A stretch of DNA of 64,000 bases from Longispora albida DSM 44784 (GTDB lineage: Bacteria > Actinomycetota > Actinomycetes > Mycobacteriales > Micromonosporaceae): assembly GCF_000379825.1 (NCBI RefSeq), contig NZ_KB903836.1, forward strand, positions 599-64,598, given 5' to 3'. Made by a program: the position numbers and the translations under genes. Below are positions 8,073 to 16,226 of the stretch, piece after piece; positions within the stretch are counted from its first letter, which is position 1; every line of letters starts with the position of its first letter. Under the pieces are notes generated by a model. The model did not search any database. It saw nothing but the letters and a program-made list of their open reading frames with translations, and was not told the origin of the DNA.

Positions 8073-8150
8073 TGTGTGGGGTTTCCTCTCGGTTTGGGAG
8101 GTCCACTATGTACGGACGGCGCCAAGTCTAGATCGTCTCTTGCGAGCCCA

Positions 8151-8179
8151 GCTTTACATCAACTAGCCTCGTGTAAAGC
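8151..8179. promoter_or_regulatory. Inverted repeat upstream of alkB, candidate operator
   Basis: GCTTTACA (8151-8158) and TGTAAAGC (8172-8179) form an 8-bp perfect dyad with a 13-bp spacer, ending 18 nt before the alkB start and lying in the divergent intergenic region. It is a good candidate for binding by the PucR protein or another regulator; this is inference from position and symmetry. Confidence 0.55.
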
Positions 8180-8197
8180 GGATCGAGAGGGGTCGAC

Positions 8198-9289
8198 ATG
8201 GACTGGCGGGACGGCAAGCGATACCTCTGGCCGCTCGGGCTGCTCGTGCCTACCCTGCCCTTCGTGGCCTGGCTCGGCGTGCAGCTCACCGGGCTGTCCG
8301 CGTTCTGGTGGATCGGCCCGTTCATGGTCTTCGTCGTGTTCCCGGTGCTCGACACCATCTCCGGTGCCGACCCGGACAACCCGCCGGACGAGGTCATCGC
8401 CCACCTGGAGCAGGACCGCTACTACCGGTGGTGCACGTACCTCTACCTGCCGATCCAGTACGCGACGCTGGTGTTCGCCTGCTGGCTGTGGGCCTACGGC
8501 GGGCTGGGCGCCGTCAGCAAGATCGGGCTCGCGGTGACCGTCGGCTGCGTGAGCGGCATCGCGATCAACACGGCACACGAGCTGGGGCACAAGCGGGAGA
8601 AGGCCGAGCGGTGGCTGAGCAAGGTCGCGCTGGCGCAGACCGGGTACGGCCACTTCTTCATCGAGCACAACCGCGGCCACCACGTCCGGGTCGCGACCAG
8701 GGAGGATCCGGCCAGCTCACGGCTGGGGGAGAGCTTCTGGGCCTTCCTGCCCCGCTCGGTGTACGGGAGCGCGCGGTCGGCGTGGCGGCTGGAGCGGATC
8801 AGGCTCAGCCGGGGCGGCGGGACGGTGTGGACGATCCGCAACGACGTGCTGAACGCGTGGGCGATGACGGTGGTCCTGTTCGGAGCGCTGCTGGCGGTGT
8901 TCGGGATCGGCATCACGCCATACCTGCTCCTCCAGGCCGTCTTCGGCTTCGGCCTCCTCGAAGTCGTCAACTACCTGGAGCACTACGGGCTGGCCCGGCA
9001 GCGCGAGGCCACCGGCCGCTACGAGCGTGTCCGCCCCGCCCACTCCTGGAACTCGAACTTCGTGCCCAGCAACGTCCTGCTCTACCACCTCCAGCGGCAC
9101 AGCGACCACCACGCGAACCCGACCCGGCGCTACCAGTCGCTCCGGCACATGGACGACGCCCCGCAGCTCCCGAGCGGGTACCCGGGCATGATCCTGCTCG
9201 CCTGGGCCACCCCGCTCTGGCGGCGCGTCATGGACCGCCGGGTGCTCGCCCACTACGGCGGTGACGTGACCCGGGCCAACGTCCGATGA
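8198..9289 (+). CDS. alkB: Alkane 1-monooxygenase, integral membrane non-haem di-iron
   Basis: Hydroxylates the terminal carbon of medium-chain n-alkanes using electrons from rubredoxin. 363 aa, shorter than the usual 380-410. All three His boxes are present: HELGH, HNRGHH and HSDHH, plus the family segment NSNFVPSNVLLYHLQRHSDHH. Hydrophobic membrane segments lie at about residues 10-60, 85-130 and 225-255. The start ATG 8198 has GAGAGGGG about 7 nt upstream. Its stop overlaps the rubredoxin start (ATGA), so electron donor and hydroxylase are co-translated. Flanking PucR and divergent hydroxyacyl-CoA dehydrogenase genes fit an alkane-use locus. Confidence 0.95.
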   Translation: MDWRDGKRYLWPLGLLVPTLPFVAWLGVQLTGLSAFWWIGPFMVFVVFPVLDTISGADPDNPPDEVIAHLEQDRYYRWCTYLYLPIQYATLVFACWLWAYGGLGAVSKIGLAVTVGCVSGIAINTAHELGHKREKAERWLSKVALAQTGYGHFFIEHNRGHHVRVATREDPASSRLGESFWAFLPRSVYGSARSAWRLERIRLSRGGGTVWTIRNDVLNAWAMTVVLFGALLAVFGIGITPYLLLQAVFGFGLLEVVNYLEHYGLARQREATGRYERVRPAHSWNSNFVPSNVLLYHLQRHSDHHANPTRRYQSLRHMDDAPQLPSGYPGMILLAWATPLWRRVMDRRVLAHYGGDVTRANVR

Positions 9290-9450
9290 GTACCTACCGG
9301 TGCCCGGTGTGCGAGTACGAGTACGACGAGGCGGCGGGGGAGCCCCGCGAGGGGTACCCGGCCGGCACGCCCTGGGCCGGGCTGCCCGAGGACTTCACCT
9401 GCCCGGACTGCGGGGTGCGGGAGAAGCCGGACTTCGAGCCAGCCTCATAG
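9286..9450 (+). CDS. Rubredoxin, electron donor to AlkB
   Basis: 54-aa iron-sulfur-free Fe(Cys)4 protein. The two knuckles are YRCPVCEYEYDE and FTCPDCGVREKPDFEP, with the family PEDFTCPDCG spacing. It starts at ATG 9286, overlapping the alkB stop by 4 bp, so stoichiometric coupling with the hydroxylase is likely. It is the AlkG-type cytosolic carrier between a rubredoxin reductase and AlkB; no reductase gene is in this window. Confidence 0.95.
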   Translation: MSTYRCPVCEYEYDEAAGEPREGYPAGTPWAGLPEDFTCPDCGVREKPDFEPAS

Positions 9451-9464
9451 CCCGTACTTCAGTC

Positions 9465-10625
9465 TCACAGCCCGTACACCCGGTTGAGCCGGGCCACCTT
9501 GAGGGCGAGGTGCAGGCACAGCCGCTCGCCGCCGTCCTTGAGGTTGGTGCCGGCCAGTTCCTCGATCCGCTGGAGCCGGTAGTACAGCGACGTGCGGTGC
9601 ATGTGGAGGCGCTCGGCGGTGGCTCCGGCGTTGCCCGCCAGGTCGAGGTAGGTCTCCAGCGTGTGCAGCAGCGGCTCGTGGGCCGGCGAGGCCAGCAGCC
9701 GGGCCAGGCCGGGGTGCGCCGACTCCGGAGTGCCCTGCTGGAGGCCGATGAACCGGTACACGCCCAGGCCTGCCCAGTGCACCACCGGGCCGAGCCCGCA
9801 CTGGAGCATGCCGACCCGTGCGGCGAACTGTGCCTGGTGGTACGACTCGGCGGCACTGTCCAGCGTGTCCTGTGGCGTGCCGGCGCCCACGGCCACCGGG
9901 CCCAGGAGCCGGTGCGCCACCGCGTACAGCCGATCCGCGCTGCCACCCGGGGCGGTGGTGAGCAGGACGCCGTGGTCGCGGCGGGTCAGGTGCAGGGCGG
10001 AGTGCGGTTCCTCCGCGCGGACGGCGGCGGTCAGCACGTCCTCGATCGCCGCCTCGGCCCGGTGGGTACCCTCCGGCAGGAGAAGAACCAGCGCTGTCAC
10101 CGAGGCGGCGGCCGTGAAGAAGCCGTCGTCGGCGATGTCCCGGATGGCGGCCTCCCGGGCCGGGGCGCTCCCGCTGAGCAGGTCCCGGAGCGCGTCGCCG
10201 GCTCTGCGCCTGGCCTCACTCGCGCGGATCTCCCTGAGCAGCAGCGCGGCCAGGTCCTCGGCCCCGCCAGCCGCGCTGGCCAGGTCGGCGGCGGACATGG
10301 GCAGCCCGTCCTCGATGAACCAGACGTAGCCCATCACCTGCTCGCCGTGCCGGATCGGCACGCAGATCCTGGCGAGCATCCCCAGGCGCGGGCAGGCCGG
10401 TACGCGGACCGGGCCGGTGGCGCGGGTGATGCCCTGCTGCCGTAGCCAGGTGACGACCTCGGCCGTGGTGTGCCGGCGCAGGATGGACAGCCGCCGGACG
10501 TCGTCGACGGGCTCGTCGTGCTCGCTGTACACGATGACCCGGTGCTCGTAGTCCTCGATCACCGCCGGGCGGCCGGCCCGGGCGGCGAGGGAGTCCACCG
10601 CCTCCTGCATGCTCTGGGCTCTCAT
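9465..10625 (-). CDS. PucR-family transcriptional regulator
   Basis: About 386 aa. The C-terminal PucR helix-turn-helix is clear (TLETYLDLAGNAGATAERLH then MHRTSLYYRLQRIEELAG), preceded by a GGDEF-like PucR linker region and an N-terminal GAF-like sensing part. ATG 10625 has GAGGAG just upstream; the frame opens earlier without a ribosome site. It converges on rubredoxin with a 14-bp gap, and PucR proteins often activate adjacent alkB operons, so control of alkB is likely. Confidence 0.85.
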   Translation of the reverse strand: MRAQSMQEAVDSLAARAGRPAVIEDYEHRVIVYSEHDEPVDDVRRLSILRRHTTAEVVTWLRQQGITRATGPVRVPACPRLGMLARICVPIRHGEQVMGYVWFIEDGLPMSAADLASAAGGAEDLAALLLREIRASEARRRAGDALRDLLSGSAPAREAAIRDIADDGFFTAAASVTALVLLLPEGTHRAEAAIEDVLTAAVRAEEPHSALHLTRRDHGVLLTTAPGGSADRLYAVAHRLLGPVAVGAGTPQDTLDSAAESYHQAQFAARVGMLQCGLGPVVHWAGLGVYRFIGLQQGTPESAHPGLARLLASPAHEPLLHTLETYLDLAGNAGATAERLHMHRTSLYYRLQRIEELAGTNLKDGGERLCLHLALKVARLNRVYGL

Positions 10626-10774
10626 CGTTCTCCTCGCCGCTGGGCCTCCGGTGTGGACGATCGTGCGCGAAGACTGCACGATCCACGTGCATTCCGGGTA
10701 ATCCCGGAATCCCATAGCACGTAGTTATGGCTGCCATCTGGTCACGATGCGTGGCGATCCCCTACTGTCGCGGC

Positions 10775-11719
10775 ATGGAACTGGAGGTCCGGCACCTGCG
10801 GCTCTTGTGCGCGATCGCCGAGCACGGCAGCCTGACCCGGGCCGCCGCCGCACTCCGGCTCACGCAGCCCGGCCTGAGCGCCCAGCTCAAGCGGATCGAG
10901 CGCATGATCGGCGGGGCGCTGTTCGTCCGGGACGTCCGGGGCGCGGTACCGACCGCGCTCGGCGAGCTGGTGCTGTCGAGGGCACGCGCCGTGCTGCCGG
11001 CCCTGGACGACCTGCGGGCCGTGACGACGGCAGCCCCTCCGGGCTCCGGCCACGTCCTGCGGCTGGGCACTGTGAACAGCCCGCTGTTCGGCCGGTTCGT
11101 CCGGGGCCTGCGGGAGCTGTTCCCCGCGGTCACGATCACCACCCGCGCGGAGTCCAGCTCCGCGCCGCTGGCGGACCTGGTCGGCAGCGGGCACCTGGAG
11201 CTGGCCGTGCTGGGCGACAGCCCCGGCTACGAGCTGGCTCCCCGGCCCGGCCTGGTGCTGCACCCGGTGGCGGCCGAGCCGCTGTTCGCCCTGCTGCCCG
11301 CCAGCCATCCGCTCGCCGCCGGCCCGGAGGTGACACTGGCCGAGCTGGCCGGGATCGAGTGGACGCTCCCGCCGCGCGACGACGACCGCATCCACGAGTA
11401 CTACACCTCCGTCCTCGACCGGCTCGGCGTCGAACCGCGCATCACCCACCAGGTCGAGGGCACGGTGGTGTTCGACCTGATCCGGGAGGCCGGCGTGGCC
11501 TCGCTGTGCCAGGCGGCCTGCCGGGAACCACCGGGCGTGGCCGTCCGGCCGATCACCGGCGATCCACTGTGGTACCGGCAGGTGCTCGCCTGGCACGCCC
11601 GCGGCCCGGTGGCCGGCCACGAGGAACAGGTGATCGAGCTGGCCAGCCGGGCACAGCGCGAGGCGGCCCGGCGCAGCCCGGCCTACACTGCCTGGCTCAG
11701 CCGCGCGCACCACTCATGA
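10775..11719 (+). CDS. LysR-family transcriptional regulator
   Basis: About 314 aa. N-terminal winged HTH MELEVRHLRLLCAIAEHGSL, then TRAAAALRLTQPGLSAQLKR, followed by the type 2 periplasmic-binding-like effector domain (HVLRLGTVNSPLFGRFVRGL onward). ATG 10775 begins the canonical LysR N-terminus; no strong ribosome site precedes it. It is transcribed toward, and separated by a strong bidirectional terminator from, the convergent branched-chain ABC operon. Its targets are not evident; the divergent PucR gene is the only gene sharing its upstream region. Confidence 0.9.
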   Translation: MELEVRHLRLLCAIAEHGSLTRAAAALRLTQPGLSAQLKRIERMIGGALFVRDVRGAVPTALGELVLSRARAVLPALDDLRAVTTAAPPGSGHVLRLGTVNSPLFGRFVRGLRELFPAVTITTRAESSSAPLADLVGSGHLELAVLGDSPGYELAPRPGLVLHPVAAEPLFALLPASHPLAAGPEVTLAELAGIEWTLPPRDDDRIHEYYTSVLDRLGVEPRITHQVEGTVVFDLIREAGVASLCQAACREPPGVAVRPITGDPLWYRQVLAWHARGPVAGHEEQVIELASRAQREAARRSPAYTAWLSRAHHS

Positions 11720-11720
11720 T

Positions 11721-11764
11721 CGTGGGACCCCTCATGCTGCTATAGCGGCATGAGGGGTCCCACG
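11721..11764. terminator. Bidirectional terminator between LysR and the ABC operon
   Basis: Perfect 17-bp stem (11721-11737 with 11748-11764), 10-nt loop, immediately after the LysR stop and just before the stop of the convergent livF-like gene; serves both. Confidence 0.88.
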
Positions 11765-11766
11765 GC

Positions 11767-12480
11767 TCAGCCGAGGTACGCCTCGATGACGCGGCGGTCG
11801 GCGCGCAGTCCGGCCGCGTCCCCGTGCAGGCCGAGGCGGCCACGGCTGAGCACGTAGCCGCGCTGGGCCAGGCCGAGGGCCGCGCGGGCGTTCTGCTCGA
11901 CGAGGAGTACCGACGTGCCCTGCTGGTTGATCTCCTTGACCAGGCCGAGCACGGTGCGGGCCATCCTGGGCGCGAGCCCCATCGTCGGCTCGTCGAGCAT
12001 CAGCAGCCGTGGCCGGGCGATCAGCGCGCGGCCGATCGCCAGGAGCTGCTGCTCGCCGCCGGAGAGGGTGGCGGCGTTCTGTGCCCGGCGCTCGGCGAGG
12101 ACGGGCAGCAGCTCGCAGACGGCGGCCACCCGGCGGTTCACCTCGCGTTCGTCGGCGAGGACGTATCCGCCGAGCTGGAGGTTCTCCCGCACGGTCAGCC
12201 CGCCGAAGACCCGCCGGCCCTCGGGCACGTGGCCGGCGCCCAGCCGGACGATCGCGGCCGGGCTCAGTGCCGCCAGGTCCGTGCCGCCGAGGCTGATCCG
12301 CCCGGCCGACGGCCTGACCAGCCCGGAGATCGCCGCCAGGGTCGTGGACTTGCCAGCGCCGTTCGCGCCCAGGAGCGCCACGATCTCGCCGTCGCCCACG
12401 TGCAGGGACAGGTCCCGGACCGCCCGCACCCCGCCGTAGCTGATGTCCACTCCGGACAGTTCAAGCAGCGGCATCGGCAT
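11767..12480 (-). CDS. livF: Branched-chain amino-acid-type ABC transporter ATP-binding protein LivF
   Basis: 237-aa ATPase, last gene of a five-gene importer operon. Walker A GANGAGKST, Q-loop region, ABC signature LSGGEQQLLAIGRAL and Walker B LLMLDEPTMGLAP are intact, followed by the LLVEQNAR H-loop-region variant typical of LivF. It begins within the end of livG, overlapping by 20 bp, so translation is coupled. Energises uptake at the inner face of the membrane together with LivG. Confidence 0.92.
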   Translation of the reverse strand: MPMPLLELSGVDISYGGVRAVRDLSLHVGDGEIVALLGANGAGKSTTLAAISGLVRPSAGRISLGGTDLAALSPAAIVRLGAGHVPEGRRVFGGLTVRENLQLGGYVLADEREVNRRVAAVCELLPVLAERRAQNAATLSGGEQQLLAIGRALIARPRLLMLDEPTMGLAPRMARTVLGLVKEINQQGTSVLLVEQNARAALGLAQRGYVLSRGRLGLHGDAAGLRADRRVIEAYLG

Positions 12481-13231
12481 CTCCCAGGTACGCGTCGATG
12501 ACTGCCTGGTCGGTGCGGATCTCGTCCGGCGGGCCGTCGGCGATCTTGCGGCCCCGGTCCAGGACGGCTACCCGGTCGGCCAGCTCCAGTACCAGGCCCA
12601 TGTCGTGCTCGATCATGAGGACGGCCACACCGGTCGAGCGGACCTCCCGGATCAGCCGGACCAGCCCGGACCGCTCCGCGTGGTTGAGCCCGGCGGCCGG
12701 CTCGTCCAGCAGCAGGACCCTAGGGCCGGCCGCGAGCGCCCTGGCCAGCTCGACCCGGCGCTGCTCACCGTAGGGCAGTGTCCCGGCCGGCTGGCCAGGG
12801 TCGCCCTCGTACCCGGCGACGTCCAGCCAGTGCCGGGCCTGCTCCAGGGACTCCCGTTCGGAACGGCGGTACCGGGGCGTGTGCAGCAGCACGTCCCACA
12901 GCGCCTGCCGCGTGGCCCGGTGCAGCCCGGCGCGCACGTTGTCCTCGGCGCTCATCGCCGGGAACAGCCGGAGGTTCTGGAAGGTGCGGGCCAGCCCGAG
13001 CCCCGCGATCCGGGAGGGCGGCAGCCCGGTGATCGGCCTGCCGTCGACGGTCACGCTGCCCCGCTGTGGCCGGTACACGCCGGTGACGCAGTTGAACGCC
13101 GAGGTCTTGCCGGCCCCGTTCGGGCCGATGACCGCGAGGATCTCGGCCGGTTCGAGGTCGAAGGACACTCCGTTCACGACGGTCAGGCCGCCGAACGACA
13201 GCCGGAGGTCGCGTACCGACAGCAGGCTCAT
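12461..13231 (-). CDS. livG: Branched-chain amino-acid-type ABC transporter ATP-binding protein LivG
   Basis: 256-aa ATPase paired with LivF. Walker A GPNGAGKTS, the LivG-specific RTFQNLRLFPAMSAEDNV segment, a degenerate signature LPYGEQRRVELARAL, as usual for LivG, and Walker B VLLLDEPAAGLN. The terminal LIxEHDM histidine motif is seen as LMIEHDMGLVLEL. Start ATG 13231 overlaps the livM stop by 4 bp. Confidence 0.93.
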   Translation of the reverse strand: MSLLSVRDLRLSFGGLTVVNGVSFDLEPAEILAVIGPNGAGKTSAFNCVTGVYRPQRGSVTVDGRPITGLPPSRIAGLGLARTFQNLRLFPAMSAEDNVRAGLHRATRQALWDVLLHTPRYRRSERESLEQARHWLDVAGYEGDPGQPAGTLPYGEQRRVELARALAAGPRVLLLDEPAAGLNHAERSGLVRLIREVRSTGVAVLMIEHDMGLVLELADRVAVLDRGRKIADGPPDEIRTDQAVIDAYLGDADAAA

Positions 13232-14100
13232 GCCGTGGCCCTCCTCCGGTGCCGGAGCAGCATCACGACGACCAGGAGCACGCCGAACAGGAAGTACCGG
13301 GCGTCGGGGAACGCGCGCAGCAGCTCAGGGGTGACGGCCACGAACGCCGCCGCGAGGATCACGCCGGTGATGTTGCGGGCCGCGCCGAGCACGACGGCCA
13401 CGAGGACCAGCGCCGACTGGAGGAACGTGAAGCTGGCCGGGGAGATCGCCGACAGCTGCGAGGCGAACAGCACCCCGGCCAGCCCGCCCCAGACGGAGCC
13501 GAGGACGTACGCGGCGAGCTTCACCCGGTACGTGCTGATCCCGGTCGCCTCGGCGGCGTCCTCGTCCTCCCGGACGTACTGCCAGGCCCGGCCCAGTTTC
13601 GACCGGCCGAGCCTGGCCGCGCCGGTGAGCGCGAGTGCCGTCACGACCAGTACGAGATAGAAGAAGGCGACCGGATCGGCGGCCAGCGGCGGGATGCCGT
13701 AGATGCCGGTCGGCCCGCCGGTGATCTCCAGGCGCGTGGCGGTGACCCGGACGATCTCCCCGAAGCCGAGCGTGACGATCGCCAGGTAGTCGCTGCGCAG
13801 CCGCAGGGTCGGGCCGCCGATCACGATCCCGGCCAGCACGGTCGCGCACAGCACGGCCGGCAGCGTGGCCACCAGCGGCAGCTCGAACCGGGTGGCCAGG
13901 ATGCCGCTGGTGTACGCGCCGATGGCGAAGAAGGCCGCGAAGCCCAGGTCGAGCAGCCCGCAGTATCCGACCACGATGTACAGCCCGGCCGCGAGCATGA
14001 CGAAGATGCCGGCGGTGGCGGCCATGTTCAGCACGTACGGGCTGATCGTGAAGACCGGCAGCGTGGCAACCGCCGCGAAGGCCAGCAGCGCCCGCTTCAC
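13228..14100 (-). CDS. livM: Branched-chain amino-acid-type ABC permease LivM
   Basis: About 290-aa membrane permease with 8 or more hydrophobic helices and the LivM signature region GPTLRLRSDYLAIVTLGFGE followed by ITGGPTGIYGIPP. GTG 14100 is chosen because it overlaps the livH stop (GTGA) and begins VKRALLAF; the frame opens 30 residues earlier, which is antisense-like sequence. Forms the channel with LivH. Confidence 0.92.
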   Translation of the reverse strand: MKRALLAFAAVATLPVFTISPYVLNMAATAGIFVMLAAGLYIVVGYCGLLDLGFAAFFAIGAYTSGILATRFELPLVATLPAVLCATVLAGIVIGGPTLRLRSDYLAIVTLGFGEIVRVTATRLEITGGPTGIYGIPPLAADPVAFFYLVLVVTALALTGAARLGRSKLGRAWQYVREDEDAAEATGISTYRVKLAAYVLGSVWGGLAGVLFASQLSAISPASFTFLQSALVLVAVVLGAARNITGVILAAAFVAVTPELLRAFPDARYFLFGVLLVVVMLLRHRRRATA

Positions 14101-14984
14101 ATCCGGACCACGGCTTTCTCCCCGAGGATGCCCTGCGGCCTGGCCACCAGGAACACGATCAGGCAGCCGAAGGCGAACACGTCCCGCCACTCGCCGCCGG
14201 TCAGCCCGGTGCCGAACGACTCCAGCAGGCCCAGGGCCAGCCCGCCGAGCATGGCGCCCGGCAGGTTGCCGATCCCGCCGATCACCGCGGCCGTGAACGC
14301 CTTGAGCCCGATCACGAAGCCCATCAGGAACTCGATCCGCCCGTAGTACGCCCCGGCCATCACCCCGGCGGCCCCGGCGAGCGCCGAGCCGAGGAAGAAC
14401 ACCCTGGCGATCACCTGGCCCACCTCGATCCCGCTGAGATGTGCGGCTTTCGGGTCGGCGGCGATCGCGCGCATCGCCCGCCCGGCCCTGGTACGCATCA
14501 CGAGCGTGTGCAGCGCTCCCATCAGCACGAACGCCACCGCGACCAGGACCAGCTGCTCGGCGGTCAGGCGCGCGCCGAGCAGCTCGACGGGCTGGCCGTC
14601 GAGCCGCACCGGGTACACCTTGGGGTCGGCTCCCGCGATCAGGCGCACGCCGTACTCCAGGCTGAACGACACGCCGACCGCCGTGATCAGCACAGCGAGC
14701 CGGGGTGCCTGGCGGAGCGGGCGGTAGGCGAGGCGCTCGATGCCCACGCCGGCCAGCCCGGTGGCCAGCATCGCCACCACGAGGACGATCAGCAGGGCCG
14801 GCAGGCCGCTTGTCACTCCACTCAGGAGGGTCAGGCAGTAGTAGCCGATGAACGCGCCCAGCATGTAAACGTCGCCGTGCGCGAAGTTCAGCAGCCGGAT
14901 GATGCCGTAGACCATGCTGTAGCCGAGCGCGACGAGGGCGTAGAAGGATCCGGTGAACAGGCCGTTCCAGATCAGCTGGCTCAC
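14097..14984 (-). CDS. livH: Branched-chain amino-acid-type ABC permease LivH
   Basis: 295-aa permease. N-terminus NGLFTGSFYALVALGYSMVY then GIIRLLNFAHGDVYMLGAF is the LivH hallmark, and the C-terminal half contains GLKAFTAAVIGGIGNLPGAM. About eight membrane segments. Its start overlaps the end of the substrate-binding protein gene by 4 bp. Heterodimer partner of LivM. Confidence 0.93.
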   Translation of the reverse strand: MSQLIWNGLFTGSFYALVALGYSMVYGIIRLLNFAHGDVYMLGAFIGYYCLTLLSGVTSGLPALLIVLVVAMLATGLAGVGIERLAYRPLRQAPRLAVLITAVGVSFSLEYGVRLIAGADPKVYPVRLDGQPVELLGARLTAEQLVLVAVAFVLMGALHTLVMRTRAGRAMRAIAADPKAAHLSGIEVGQVIARVFFLGSALAGAAGVMAGAYYGRIEFLMGFVIGLKAFTAAVIGGIGNLPGAMLGGLALGLLESFGTGLTGGEWRDVFAFGCLIVFLVARPQGILGEKAVVRM

Positions 14985-16099
14985 TTCACCAGCTCGAATC
15001 GGGAACCCTTCACTTCCAGGATCACGAATCCCGACACCGCCAGGGTGTGCTGCGGTGTGAAGGACAGCGGGCCGGAGAACATCGGGAAGGCCTTGGTCTC
15101 CTCCAGCGCCTTGCGGAGCTTGTCACCGTCCGTGCTGGCCGCCCGGGTCAGCGCGTCGGCGACCAGGCGCACGGCGTCGTAGGACTGCGTGGAGTACGGG
15201 CCAGGTTCAGAACCGAACTTCTCCTTGTACTTGCTGATCCACTGCTCGGCTCCCGGCGTGAACTCCGGCAGCCCGGTCATGGTCGCGTACACGCCCTGCG
15301 CCTTGTCCTGCCCGGCGATGGTGATCAGCTGCTTGTCGACCGAGCCGTCCGCGACCATGATCTTCCCGGTGTAGCCGGCCTGGCGCAGCTGCCGGATGAA
15401 CAGGCCGCCGTCGGCGTAGTAGCCGGTGAAGTACACGAGATCGGGGTTCTTCGCCCGGACGGCCGTCACCGCCGGGCCGTGCTCGGCCTCGCCCTTCGTG
15501 ATCACGACGCTGCCCGCCGAGCGTTCCTTGAGCGCGGCGCTGGTCAGGTCGGCGATGTTCTTGGAGTAGCTGGTGTTGTCGTGGACGACCACGACCCGGG
15601 ACAGGCTCTGCTTGGTGGCCCACTCCACGGCGGTACCGGCCTGCTGGGTGCCCGTGCTGTTGATCAGGAACACGTAGGGCAGCTTCTTCTCGAAGAGCTG
15701 GTCGGAGTTGGCGGCCGGGATGACCACGGGGATCTTCGCCCGGTCGAACACCGGCAGCGTCGGCAGCGTCGCCCCGCTGCAGTAGCCGCCGACCGAGGCC
15801 ACGACCTTCTGCGAGACCAGTTTCGTCGCGGCGGCCGTGGCGGTCTGCGGATCGCAGGCGTCGTCCTCCGCGGCCAGCTTGAGCTTGCGGCCCAGCACGC
15901 CGCCCTTCGCGTTGAGCTCGTCGATGGCGAGCTGCGCGCCGTTGCGCATGTACGGGCCGATCGCGGCGCTGTCCCCGGACAGCGGGACCGGCATCCCGAG
16001 GACGATCTCGCTGGTGTCGTCCCCGCCGCCGAACAGGCCACCGGAACAGCCGGGCAGGGCGAGCAGGACGGCCAGGATCGCCGCGGCTCTGAGCTTCAT
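14981..16099 (-). CDS. livK: Substrate-binding lipoprotein of the Liv-type importer
   Basis: 372 aa, first gene of the operon. Signal with lipobox LALPGC (lipidated Cys-18), a GGDD linker, then the type 1 periplasmic-binding fold beginning IVLGMPVPLSGDSAAIGPYM and including GGYCSGATLPTLPVF. Ligand specificity (amino acids, amides or other) is not readable; many actinobacterial Liv systems serve urea, amides or aromatic acids. The following permease and ATPase genes all overlap, giving one transcript. Confidence 0.92.
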   Translation of the reverse strand: MKLRAAAILAVLLALPGCSGGLFGGGDDTSEIVLGMPVPLSGDSAAIGPYMRNGAQLAIDELNAKGGVLGRKLKLAAEDDACDPQTATAAATKLVSQKVVASVGGYCSGATLPTLPVFDRAKIPVVIPAANSDQLFEKKLPYVFLINSTGTQQAGTAVEWATKQSLSRVVVVHDNTSYSKNIADLTSAALKERSAGSVVITKGEAEHGPAVTAVRAKNPDLVYFTGYYADGGLFIRQLRQAGYTGKIMVADGSVDKQLITIAGQDKAQGVYATMTGLPEFTPGAEQWISKYKEKFGSEPGPYSTQSYDAVRLVADALTRAASTDGDKLRKALEETKAFPMFSGPLSFTPQHTLAVSGFVILEVKGSRFELVK

Positions 16100-16182
16100 C
16101 GTGACCTGCTTTCGAGGGAAGGGTGGTCCTCGGGGTGGTTGAGTCTGGCAGCAGGACAGCGGCCAGATCTTCCGGCAGATGA

Positions 16183-16218
16183 CGGAAGTCCTTCCTGCAT
16201 ATGTAGGAAGGACTTCCG
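16183..16218. terminator. Terminator after the first M6-like protease gene
   Basis: Perfect 14-bp stem (16183-16196 with 16205-16218), 8-nt loop, 9 nt beyond the stop at 16227 on the minus strand. It also insulates the liv operon promoter. Confidence 0.8.
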
Positions 16219-16226
16219 CCGTACCG

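Noticed and set aside
6693-8537. 614-aa plus-strand frame spanning the dehydrogenase-JAB gene and the alkB start
   Set aside because: Shadow frame in the complement of a real gene; no recognisable domain.
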